Assembly (NCBI RefSeq): GCF_037083825.1
Contig: NZ_JBAPLU010000007.1
Location: 62,001 to 126,000, forward strand
DNA: 64,000 bases
From: Klenkia sesuvii
GTDB lineage: Bacteria > Actinomycetota > Actinomycetes > Mycobacteriales > Geodermatophilaceae
Reading direction: 5' to 3'
Every line of letters starts with the position of its first letter. Position 1 is the stretch's first letter. The position numbers were made by a program, and so were the translations under genes. Of the stretch, positions 42,584-53,700 are shown piece by piece. The notes under the pieces were generated by a model. That model was not told the DNA's origin. It saw only the letters and a list, made by a program, of their open reading frames with translations, and ran no database searches.

Positions 42584-43660
42584 TCACCTGTGTCCGTCCT
42601 GGTTCAGCGACGCCGCTGAACCAGGACGGACAGTCGTGAGCCCCAGACCCTGCGCGGCCACCCGGGGCACGCGGCGCAGACCCCGGTTGCGCTGCTCGAT
42701 CCGGTAAGCGGGACGGTCGGGAGCCGGGCGGTCCAGCAGCCGGCGCAACCGGGCGATCTTGTCGGCCAGGGGCGCGTGCAGGTCTGCGGGCTTCATCCGC
42801 ACACCGACCAGGTCCAGATCGACCAGTTCGTCATGCCGGCACTTCTCCGCCCACACCGCCTCGGCGGCGGTGCGCCCGAACCACGGGTCGTCGACCTTCG
42901 TGCGCCCGTCGCACTCGCCGAACACGGCTGGCTCCTCCCACAGCATGTCCAGGACGCCGACCAAGCGGCGACCGACGAGGACGGCGGCCTGCAGGACGGG
43001 TTCGGGCACACCGGCGGACACGAAGGCCAACCGGGTCCTGGTCTCGTGCGGTGAGTGGGCACCGACCCGGGCGAGCCCGAAGGCCCGTGCCATGCGGCCA
43101 GCACCTGGCCAGTGCCGGTGCCGCAGAGCGGTGGCGACGAGGTCGGCCCGGCTCAGCCGACCGTCGGCCAGGACGTCGTCGACCGCCACCACGGTGTCGA
43201 CCACGTCCCACTCCCGGGCGACGTCGGCCAGCGTGCGCGCGAGGGTGGTGACCGCGAGCCCGCCGACCACGGTGATGTCCTCGGGCGGCAGCGATGCCCG
43301 CCGCACCCGGTAACCCTTGCCGGTGCGGTGCTGCACCGGGTCGGTGAGCTCGACGTCGGTTCCGACGTCGGCCGGGAGCAACAAGCCGTGCAGGCGGGCT
43401 GCAGTGGCATGGCTGAGCACGGTGTCGTGCCGCTCGAGCCTGAGCACGACGGCCGCCGCTTCCAGGTGGTGCTGACGGCCGGCGTCCTGGTGCGCGGCCC
43501 ACAGCTCGCCGCTGGTGTGCACGCCGTAGCGAACGGCGTGCCACGCCCCGGTCCTGAGCTGGGCGGCGACGGCATGGCGGTCGTAGCCCGCGGCTCGGGC
43601 GTGCGCGGTGGTGAACACGCCGCCGTTGCGGGCCATGACGAAGGTCAGTTGGGGGTCCAC
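42584..43660 (-). CDS. AbiEi-like N-terminal HTH with DUF559/Vsr-like C-terminal region
   Basis: 358 residues. The N-terminus (DPQLTFVMARNGGVFTTAHARAAGY) is the winged-helix opening of AbiEi-type antitoxin-domain proteins, followed by the alpha/beta region VLSHATAARLHGLLLP and VTTLARTLADVAREW. The C-terminal half resembles Vsr/DUF559 nuclease-fold proteins (VGVLDMLWEEPAVFGECDGRTKV), with Asp/Glu residues in a PD-(D/E)XK-like order. GTG 43660 is chosen because it places the conserved upstream motif at the same 51-nt distance as in cassette 2; the open frame runs to 43774 through the hairpin. No AbiEii toxin gene is adjacent. The stop codon lies inside the outer inverted repeat. Confidence 0.78.
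   Translation of the reverse strand: MDPQLTFVMARNGGVFTTAHARAAGYDRHAVAAQLRTGAWHAVRYGVHTSGELWAAHQDAGRQHHLEAAAVVLRLERHDTVLSHATAARLHGLLLPADVGTDVELTDPVQHRTGKGYRVRRASLPPEDITVVGGLAVTTLARTLADVAREWDVVDTVVAVDDVLADGRLSRADLVATALRHRHWPGAGRMARAFGLARVGAHSPHETRTRLAFVSAGVPEPVLQAAVLVGRRLVGVLDMLWEEPAVFGECDGRTKVDDPWFGRTAAEAVWAEKCRHDELVDLDLVGVRMKPADLHAPLADKIARLRRLLDRPAPDRPAYRIEQRNRGLRRVPRVAAQGLGLTTVRPGSAASLNQDGHR
42591..42632. repeat. left boundary hairpin of cassette 1
   Basis: TGTCCGTCCTGGTTCAGC pairs perfectly (18 bp) with GCTGAACCAGGACGGACA around the 6-nt loop GACGCC. It encodes the last residues of the cassette gene and can terminate the amidohydrolase transcript. Shared core with the right hairpin: CCGTCCTGGYTCASC, loop, and its complement. 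Confidence 0.9.
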
Positions 43661-43710
43661 GGCACGACCATCGCCGACCGGTGCGACGGGCGGAATGCGC
43701 TCCGAGGATC

Positions 43711-43737
43711 TGTGGATGCACCCCGCGTCTGTGGATG
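43711..43737 (-). promoter_or_regulatory. paired TGTGGAYG motif upstream of the cassette-1 gene
   Basis: TGTGGATG at 43711-43718 and 43730-43737, preceded by GATC, lies 51 nt upstream of GTG 43660. The same pair, spacing (19 nt) and distance occur before the cassette-2 gene. Read on the gene strand it is CATCCACA, which resembles a DnaA box core (TTATCCACA). Confidence 0.65.
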
Positions 43738-43756
43738 CCCGGTACGGGGGAACGCC

Positions 43757-43800
43757 GAAGCCGTCCTGGCTCACCGGCGTCGGTGAGCCAGGACGGCTTC
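43757..43800. repeat. right boundary hairpin of cassette 1
   Basis: GAAGCCGTCCTGGCTCACC pairs perfectly (19 bp) with GGTGAGCCAGGACGGCTTC around GGCGTC, the complement of the left loop. Stem positions that differ from the left hairpin change in pairs, so base pairing is kept. Confidence 0.9.
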
Positions 43801-43842
43801 TGCTGAACCCAGCTGATCAGTGCCGCGACCGGGGCGGGTGGG

Positions 43843-46647
<2,805 letters not shown>

Positions 46648-46863
46648 GGGGACATCGTCTCCTGCTACCCCGGCCCACGTCACGCCGCCTCTCCTCGCGG
46701 TCGCCGAGTTCGCCGCCCGGGACACGTTCCGGGCACGGATCGGGCCGGTCGGCTACCGGATCGGACGCGCGTCGGACACACTGGCGCACCGACGCCGGGC
46801 GAGTCGCGGTCTGCGGCGCGTCCGGGGTGACCACCACACCGACCAGATGGAGGACGAGCAGGG

Positions 46864-47289
46864 ATGAGCGTCGACTCGGGCAGCGCCAGCATGGCGGCCC
46901 GACTGGGGATCAAGCCGGGCATGGTCGTGCAGGAGCTCGGCTGGGACGAGGACGCCGACGAGGACCTGCGCGACTCCGTCGTCGAGGTCTCCGGCGGTGA
47001 GATGGTCGACGAGGACTCCGACGAGGTCGCCGACGTCGTCCTGCTCTGGTGGCGCGAGGAGGACGGCGACCTGATCGACGCCCTCGTCGACTCCATCGCG
47101 GCCCTCGCCGACGACGGCGTGGTGTGGCTGCTGACGCCCAAGTCCGGGCGGCCCGGCCACGTCGAGCCGGGTGAGGTCACCGAGGCGGCGCCGACGGCGG
47201 GCCTGCAGCAGACCAGCAGCATCTCCGCGGCCAAGGAGTGGGCCGGCATCCGCCTGGTCACCCCGAAGGCGGCCCGCTCCAAGCGCTGA
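46864..47289 (+). CDS. DUF3052 protein
   Basis: 141 residues matching DUF3052: MAARLGIKPGMVVQELGWDEDAD, DEVADVVLLWWREEDGDLIDALVDS and a terminal SISAAKEWAGIRLVTPKA. Very acidic in the middle. Found beside aceE across Actinobacteria; function unknown. An AGCAGGG ribosome site precedes ATG 46864. ahpE follows 14 nt later. Confidence 0.92.
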   Translation: MSVDSGSASMAARLGIKPGMVVQELGWDEDADEDLRDSVVEVSGGEMVDEDSDEVADVVLLWWREEDGDLIDALVDSIAALADDGVVWLLTPKSGRPGHVEPGEVTEAAPTAGLQQTSSISAAKEWAGIRLVTPKAARSKR

Positions 47290-47303
47290 ACGAGGATGCG
47301 GGC

Positions 47304-47765
47304 ATGACTCTCTCCGTGGGTGACACCGCGCCCGACTTCACGCTGAACGACTCCGACCGGCAGCCCTTCACGCTGTCGGAGCACCGCGGTTCGCCGGTGC
47401 TGGTGGTCTTCTACCCGTTCGCCTTCTCCGGCATCTGCACCGGTGAGCTGTGCCAGCTGCGCGACGAGCTGGCCACCTACACCGATGCCGGGGTGCAGGT
47501 GGTGGCGGTCTCCACCGACCCCGCGCCGACGCTGAAGGCGTGGAAGGAGCAGCAGGGCTTCGGGTTCCCGCTGCTCAGTGACTTCTGGCCGCACGGCGAG
47601 GTGGCGAAGGCCTACGGGGCGTTCTTCGAGACCGCCGGCATGGCCAACCGCGGCACGTTCCTGGTCGACGCCGACGGGAAGATCGCCTTCGCCGAGGTCA
47701 ACGGCCCCGGCGACGCCCGGGCGCAGACCGGCTGGAAGGACGCCGTCGCCGCGCTCGCCTCCTGA
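47304..47765 (+). CDS. ahpE: AhpE-type peroxiredoxin
   Basis: 153 residues, thioredoxin fold. The peroxidatic Cys is Cys45 in YPFAFSGICTGELCQLRD, a second Cys (Cys50) follows five residues later, and the conserved Thr/Arg are present. GDTAPDFTLNDSDRQPFTL at the start and FPLLSDFWPHGEVAKAYGAF in the middle fit the one-Cys AhpE group of Actinobacteria, which reduces peroxides with mycothiol/mycoredoxin. ATG 47304 is probably coupled to the DUF3052 gene. Confidence 0.93.
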   Translation: MTLSVGDTAPDFTLNDSDRQPFTLSEHRGSPVLVVFYPFAFSGICTGELCQLRDELATYTDAGVQVVAVSTDPAPTLKAWKEQQGFGFPLLSDFWPHGEVAKAYGAFFETAGMANRGTFLVDADGKIAFAEVNGPGDARAQTGWKDAVAALAS

Positions 47766-47799
47766 ACCCGGGCTGCCCGACTACGGTGGGGCGGTTCCC

Positions 47800-47871
47800 G
47801 GGCGCGTAGCTCAGCGGTAGAGCTCTCGCCTTACAAGCGAGCGGTCGCAGGTTCGAACCCTGCCGCGCCCA
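47800..47871 (+). tRNA. tRNA-Val (UAC)
   Basis: A 72-nt cloverleaf: acceptor GGGCGCG/CGCGCCC, D arm GCTC/GAGC, anticodon stem CTCGC/GCGAG with loop CTTACAA (anticodon TAC), T arm GCAGG-TTCGAAC-CCTGC, discriminator A and encoded CCA. Confidence 0.97.
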
Positions 47872-47893
47872 CCACTTGCTATGACTTTCCCGT

Positions 47894-48679
47894 TCAATCC
47901 GCCGGCGGCAGGGCGGGCACATCGGAGAAGATGGATGAGACGTCCTCGGCCATCTCAATCACAGTGCCCAGGGCCTGGTGCGTATTCTCAAGGACAGCCG
48001 CGGATTGCTCGGATCCTTGCTGGAGAAGGGTGAGCGCGAGCAGCAGCCCACCCCAGCGCTTGACCCACGCCTTTCTGCGCTGTCCTGGCATCGGCTGCGT
48101 GAAGACGGTGCGCGTGATCTTGCCTGCTGCTCGTTCTGATTCGCGTTGGATTGGGCCAACGCCAAACATGTCGGCGTTCTCGATCAGCCACTGGACGTGC
48201 TTGAGCTGAGTGATGATTTCTGCCCGTTGCGTCTCAGCCAGTTCGGGTGTGGCGTCGATCAGCTCGAAGATTCCATCCAGCTCGGCGACCAGGAGCTCCA
48301 GGCTCCCGGCCGGCGCGGGGGCACGGACTTCGAGTAGATCTGCCGTCGCCCCGAGCAAATCCATGGCGGTGTTATTGATCAAATTCCCGACAGGCGCGTC
48401 CCAATTGCCCTGATAGACGACAGCCCGGTACCACGCTGGGACGTACCGCATGCCTCGATCGCGTGCAGCGGATCCGCGTGGGAGGGCTTCGACGCCCTTG
48501 CACACCTCCTGAACCAGGTTCACAACTTCCTGGTGTCGAGCAACTCCGTCATAGGTGTCGAACCCCGCGCCGAGGGTCTTCTCCCATGCGTCGGAGATTG
48601 ACAAATTTGATCGTGAACGGGCGTCCGATATGAGGCCATGAAGGTAATGCCCAGGGCTTTTTTCGTTGTGCATGTCCAT
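47894..48679 (-). CDS. hypothetical protein of foreign character beside tRNA-Val
   Basis: 261 residues from ATG 48679, with GGGGAG 5 nt upstream. Base composition is clearly lower in G+C than all neighbours, with many A/T third positions. The N-terminus is HNEKSPGHYLHGLISDARSRS; the middle has helices (LLGATADLLEVRAPAP, TQRAEIITQLKHVQWLIENADMFG); a single hydrophobic stretch WGGLLLALTLLQQGSE lies near the C-terminus. I do not recognise the family. Its position right behind a tRNA 3' end and its composition indicate horizontal transfer, perhaps a remnant of an integrated element carrying an accessory or defence-type gene. No integrase or repeat of the tRNA end was found. Confidence 0.75.
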   Translation of the reverse strand: MDMHNEKSPGHYLHGLISDARSRSNLSISDAWEKTLGAGFDTYDGVARHQEVVNLVQEVCKGVEALPRGSAARDRGMRYVPAWYRAVVYQGNWDAPVGNLINNTAMDLLGATADLLEVRAPAPAGSLELLVAELDGIFELIDATPELAETQRAEIITQLKHVQWLIENADMFGVGPIQRESERAAGKITRTVFTQPMPGQRRKAWVKRWGGLLLALTLLQQGSEQSAAVLENTHQALGTVIEMAEDVSSIFSDVPALPPAD

Positions 48680-48756
48680 CGGATCTCCCCATGTGAGCTC
48701 TGTCCTAGTAGATGATATGAGTCGTCAGGCATCCGCCTGTTGTTGCGACATCCGCC

Positions 48757-50694
48757 TCAGTGCTTCCCGGGAGCCTGGGCGCGCACCAGGCGGCGGGCGG
48801 CGTCGACCTCCCGGGCCACCGGGGCCAGCACCCCCTCGGCGTGGATCTCGGTGTCGTCGGGGAAGCGGTGCAGCCGCAGGTCGTCGCCCAGCTCGCGGAT
48901 CGCCCGGCGCACGACGTGCACCTGTCCCGGTGGCGGGGCCGCCTCCCCGGCGCGCATCGCCACGACCGCGCCGGTGACGGTGTCCGCGGTCCGCTCGAGC
49001 TGGATGATCACCGGGTACCAGGCCGCCGCACGGGTGCTGATCGGGGGTGGCTCGGCCAGCCGGCGCTGCAGCTGGGTCTGCAGCTCGGTCAGCGCACGGA
49101 AGGTCATCCGCCGAGCGCGCCGCGCCTCCTCGGCGGTCCCGGTGAACGCCGCGTCGACGAACCGGTCGAGGGCGACGGCGGTCCCGCGCAGCGCGTCGTC
49201 CAGCGGGGCGCGCCAGGTGCCGGGCCACAGCAGGTAGCCGAGCACCAGCACTATGACGCACCCGATGAGGGTGTCGACCAGGCGCGGGCCCACCAGCTCC
49301 GACGGGCTGGGCGCGGCGAGGTCGAGCAGCATGATCACCAGCGGGGTCTGGAACACCGAGAACAGCCCGAAGTTGGCGTTGCGGGCCCAGGGCAGCGCGG
49401 CGGCGACCAGGGCCAGCGCGACCACCACCCACCCGCCGCGGGGGAGGACGGTCAGCAGCGCCGACCCCAGCAGGACGCCGAGCAGGGTGCCCGCGCCGCG
49501 CTGGACCGCCCGGGTGAACACCGACCCGAAGTCGGGCTTGAGCACCACCGCCACGGTCAGCAGAACCCAGTAGGGGCGCTCGATCGGCAGCTGCTGGCGG
49601 GCCAGCTCGGCGGCCACCATGCACAGCGTCAACCGGACGACGAAGGCGCGGGAGTCGGCGTTGCCCGTCGTCCGGTCCAGCAGGTCGCGCAGCCGCAGCC
49701 GCCAGGGCAGCGGGGCGCGCACCACCGCGGCCGAGGCGCGCTCCTCGGGGTCGCCGACCACGTCCCACACCAGCCGGACGGCGTGCCGCACCGCCCGCCG
49801 GGTCGGCGGGCCGTCCTCCAGCGCCGGGGGGCGCGGGTCCTCGAGCGGGCGGCGGGCGGTCACCGCGGTCCCCAGCGCCCGGACGGCGGCCACGTCGACC
49901 GGGTCGGCCGCCACCCCGGTGCGGGCCGTGGCCACCGCGGCCTCGACCAGGGGCGCCGCGGCGTTCAGCAGCCCGGCGAGCTCGGCCAGCTCGCGGCTGC
50001 GCCCCGACGAGGTGCTCCGGCTGTGGATGACCCGGTCGTACCCGGTGTTGAGCGCACCGGTGAGCGCGCGGCGGGCATCGTCGGCCCGGGGGGTGCCGGC
50101 CGCGGTGAGCAGGTCGGCCACCGCGTCGAGGGCGGCGGCGACCGCCCCCCGGTCGGGGTCGGCGTGCTCGGTGCGGGCCTGGACCAGCACCAGTGCGGCG
50201 GCCCAGAGGCCACCGGCCACGAAGAAGCCGATCTCGGTGGGCAGCGACAGCGTGGTCTGCAGGCCCGAGGACAGCGACGTGTAGATGAGCAGCTGCAGCG
50301 CGCCGAGGGACAGTGCGGAGTCGACCGAGCTCATCAGCGCGGCGGCCGCGGAGACCAGCGCGACCACCAGCACCGGGCGCCAGCCCGCACCCGTGGCTGC
50401 CTGCCCGGCCAGCAGGCCCACGGTCCCCAGCCCGCCGGCGGCCACCATCCGCCGCGCCCCGGTGCGCAGCGGACCGCCCTGGGGGGCCAGGGTGACCGCC
50501 AGCGCCCCGGTCGTGCCGAACACCCCGGCGCCGAGCGCGGCCGGGTCGTCCAGGCGCCCGAGCAGCCCGACCAGCGCGAGGGGGCCGGCGAGGGAGAGGG
50601 CGAAGCGGACGACATCGCGCCAGGGCACCGGCGGGCGACCCGTGCGCACCAGCTCCTCGAGCCAGGCCGGGGCGCGCAGCGTCCTGTCCACCAC
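48757..50694 (-). CDS. FUSC-family transporter with two membrane blocks
   Basis: 645 residues. Two hydrophobic blocks of about six helices each (near residues 30-175 and 345-480) flank cytosolic helical regions. The second has RPYWVLLTVAVVLKPDFGSVFTRAVQRGAGTLLG, the classic FUSC (PF13515/ArAE) signature; the first has the weaker PQGGPLRTGARRMVAAGGLGTVG. This family exports aromatic acids or other small anions. GTG 50694, 52 bp from the divergent ABC exporter gene, suggests joint regulation. Confidence 0.88.
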   Translation of the reverse strand: MVDRTLRAPAWLEELVRTGRPPVPWRDVVRFALSLAGPLALVGLLGRLDDPAALGAGVFGTTGALAVTLAPQGGPLRTGARRMVAAGGLGTVGLLAGQAATGAGWRPVLVVALVSAAAALMSSVDSALSLGALQLLIYTSLSSGLQTTLSLPTEIGFFVAGGLWAAALVLVQARTEHADPDRGAVAAALDAVADLLTAAGTPRADDARRALTGALNTGYDRVIHSRSTSSGRSRELAELAGLLNAAAPLVEAAVATARTGVAADPVDVAAVRALGTAVTARRPLEDPRPPALEDGPPTRRAVRHAVRLVWDVVGDPEERASAAVVRAPLPWRLRLRDLLDRTTGNADSRAFVVRLTLCMVAAELARQQLPIERPYWVLLTVAVVLKPDFGSVFTRAVQRGAGTLLGVLLGSALLTVLPRGGWVVVALALVAAALPWARNANFGLFSVFQTPLVIMLLDLAAPSPSELVGPRLVDTLIGCVIVLVLGYLLWPGTWRAPLDDALRGTAVALDRFVDAAFTGTAEEARRARRMTFRALTELQTQLQRRLAEPPPISTRAAAWYPVIIQLERTADTVTGAVVAMRAGEAAPPPGQVHVVRRAIRELGDDLRLHRFPDDTEIHAEGVLAPVAREVDAARRLVRAQAPGKH

Positions 50695-50746
50695 GCACAG
50701 CAGCTTCGCACCCGGGGTGTCGGTGGCCGGGCGCAGACTGGGCGGC

Positions 50747-53700
50747 GTGCCGAAGCCCGCCTCCCCCCTCCCCGGTCGCGGTGGCTGGTTCCGCCGCCTG
50801 GTCGGCTACTGCCTCCGGCACCGGGGTGACCTGGTCGGGGCCTTCGGCGCGGCCCTGGTGGGCTCGGTGATCGCCGCCGGCGTGCCGCTGGTGGTCAAGG
50901 CAGTCGTCGACGACGTGGTCGCCGGGGGGACCCGGTCGGTGGCGCCCTACGTCTGGCTGCTCGCCCTGGCCGGTCTCGTGCGGTTCGGGGCCGGCTTCAC
51001 CCGCCGCTACCTGGCCGGGCGGCTGAGCCTTGACGTCCAGTACGACCTGCGCAACGACGTCGCCGAGGCGTTGTCCCGGCTAGACGGTCGGGGGCAGGAC
51101 CGGCTGCAGACCGGGCAGGTGGTCAGCCGGTCGATCTCCGACATCACGCTGGTGCAGGGCCTGCTGGCGTTCCTGCCCAACCTGGCCGGCAACGCCCTGC
51201 TGTTCGTGGTCTCCCTCGCGGTGATGGCGTGGCTGTCCCCCCTGCTGACCCTGGTGGCCCTGGCCGTCGGGCCGGCGCTGTGGTGGTTGGCCCTGCGCTC
51301 GCGACGCGACCTGTTCCCGGCCAACTGGGCCGCCCAGCAGCAGGCGGGGGCGGTGGTCGGCGACGTGGAGGCAGCCGTCACCGGCGTCCGCGTGGTGAAG
51401 GGCTTCGGCCAGGAGGAGCGCGAGCTCGACCGGCTCGACGCCGGAGCCCGCCGGCTCTTCGGCGCCCGCATGCGGGTGGTGGCCTTCACCGCCCGCTACA
51501 ACCCCCTGCTGCAGGCCGTGCCGGCCCTCGGGCAGGTGGGGGTGCTGGCCCTGGGTGGGTGGCTGGCCCTGCGGGGCGACATCACCCTGGGCACCTTCCT
51601 GGCGTTCGCCACCTACCTGGCCTCGCTGGTCGGGCCGGTGCGCATGCTCGCCGCGCTGCTGGTCATCGGCCAGCAGGCGCGGGCCGGCGTCGAGCGGGTG
51701 CTCGAGGTCGTCGACACCGAGCCCGGGCTGCGGTCGGGGTCGCGGCCGCTGCCGGAGGGGCCGCTCGAGGTCGAGCTCGACGACGTGGTCTTCGCCTTCG
51801 GTGACGGCCCGCCCGCGCTGTCGGGCGTCACGCTGCGCATCCGGCCCGGCGAGACGCTGGCCCTGGTCGGGCCGGCGGGGTCGGGCAAGTCGGCCGTCGT
51901 CGGCCTGCTGCCCCGCTTCTACGACGTGGCCGCCGGTGCGGTCCGGGTCGGCGGGGTCGACGTGCGCGAGCTGGACACCGACCAGCTGCGCGCCGCCCTG
52001 GGGCTCGTCCCGGAGGACAGCTTCCTGTTCTCCGACAGCGTGCGCGCCAACATCGCGTTCGCCCGTCCCGGGGCCACCGACGACGAGGTCCGCGCCGCCG
52101 CCCGCACGGCCCAGGCCGAGGGGTTCATCGCCGAGCTGCCCGACGGGTACGACACGGTCGTGGGGGAGCAGGGGCTCACGCTGTCGGGTGGTCAACGGCA
52201 ACGGGTGGCCCTCGCCCGGGCCCTGCTCACCGACCCCCGGGTGCTGGTGCTCGACGACGCCACCTCGGCGGTCGACGCCACCGTCGAGGCCCGCATCCAG
52301 GAGGGGTTGCGCACCGGCGGGCGACCCGACCGCACCACCCTCGTGGTCGCCCACCGGGCCTCCACCCTGGCCCTGGCCGACCGGGTGGCGGTGCTGGACG
52401 CGGGACGGGTGGTCGACGTCGGCACCGCCGACGAGCTCGCCGGACGCAGCGCGCTGTTCCGGCTGCTGGTGTCCGGTCTCGACGACGCGGTGCCGCCCGG
52501 CGGGGCACGGGCCGGCGAGGTCCTGCCGCCGACGGTCCACCCGGGGCCGCCGGGCGCGGTGGACCCCGGTGCCTGGCCCGAGGTCGACCACGCAGCGGGG
52601 GGCGACCGCACGCTGCGGGGCGCAGCGAGCTCGATCGGCGGGCCGGGGTCGGCCATGGTCAACGCCGCGTCCACCCCCGCCCTGCGCCGGCTGGTGGCCG
52701 CGCTCCCGCCGACCGTCGACGAGCCCCGGGTACCGGCCGAGCGGGCCCGGTCGGCCGACCCCGGCTTCACCCTCGCCGGGCTGCTGCGCCCGTTCCGCTG
52801 GGTGCTGGCGCTGGCATTGCTGCTGACCGCGGCCGATGCCGCTGCGCAGATCGCCGTGCCGGCGCTGGTGCGGGCCGGCATCGACCGCGGGGTCTCGGCC
52901 GGCTCGGTGGGCGCGCTGCTGGCCATCAGCGGGCTCGCGCTGGCGGTGGTGGTGGCCGACTGGCTGGTCACGATCGGCTCCACCCGGCTCACCGGCAGCA
53001 CCGGCGAGCGCCTGCTCTACACGCTGCGGGTCAAGACCTTCGCGCAGCTCCAGCGCCTGGGGCTCGACTACTACGAGCGCGAGCTCGGCGGCCGGATCAT
53101 GACCCGGATGACCACCGACGTCGATGCGTTGTCGGCGTTCCTGCAGACCGGTCTCACCACGGCCGTGGTGAGCCTGCTGACCCTCGTCGGGGTGCTGGTC
53201 GCCCTGGTGCTGCTCGACGCGGAACTGGCGTTGGTGCTCGTCGCGTTCCTGCCCGTGCTGGCCGTGGCCACCTGGTGGTTCCGGCGGCGGTCGGTACCGG
53301 CCTACACGGAGGCCCGCGAGCGGGTCAGCGCCGTCAACGCGCGCCTGCAGGAGGACGTCGCCGGCGTGCGGGTGACCCAGGCGGCGGTGCGCACGGAGCA
53401 CTCGCTGGCGGTGTTCCGGGAGCGCGCGGGGACCTACCGGGACGTGCGGCTGCGGGCCCAGCGCTACATCGCGACGTACTTCCCGTTCGTGGAGTTCCTC
53501 TCCGAGCTGGCGGTGGCCGCCGTGCTGGTGGTCGGGGCCGCCCGGCTCACGGCCGGCACCATCACCGCCGGGGTGCTCGTGGCGTTCCTGCTCTACGTGG
53601 GCACGTTCTTCGCGCCGGTGCAGTCGTTGTCCCAGGTGTTCGACAGCTACCAGCAGGCCGCCGTCGGCCTGCGCCGGCTGCGGGACCTGCTGCAGACGCC

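Larger units (their letters stand above)
42572..43818 (-). mobile_element. hairpin-bounded cassette 1 with a solo AbiEi/DUF559-like gene
   Basis: A 1247-bp unit. The outermost 15 bp are perfect inverted repeats: GATCAGCTGGGTTCA (42572-42586) and TGAACCCAGCTGATC (43804-43818). Inside each, after 3-4 nt, is a perfect hairpin (left 42591-42632, right 43757-43800). The loops GACGCC and GGCGTC are reverse complements, so the ends are inverted copies. One gene fills the interior. The unit sits between the 3' ends of the amidohydrolase and aceE. No transposase is present. The mobile nature is inferred from structure; no target duplication is obvious. Confidence 0.6.

Noticed and set aside
43661..43774. 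N-terminal extension of the cassette-1 gene through the right-hand part of the cassette
   Set aside because: The extra residues have no counterpart in the family, and GTG 43660 gives the same motif-to-start distance as cassette 2.
47875..48756. Attachment-site duplication of the tRNA-Val 3' end
   Set aside because: I looked for a second copy of the T arm/acceptor sequence beyond the low-G+C gene and saw none, so an integrated element cannot be delimited.
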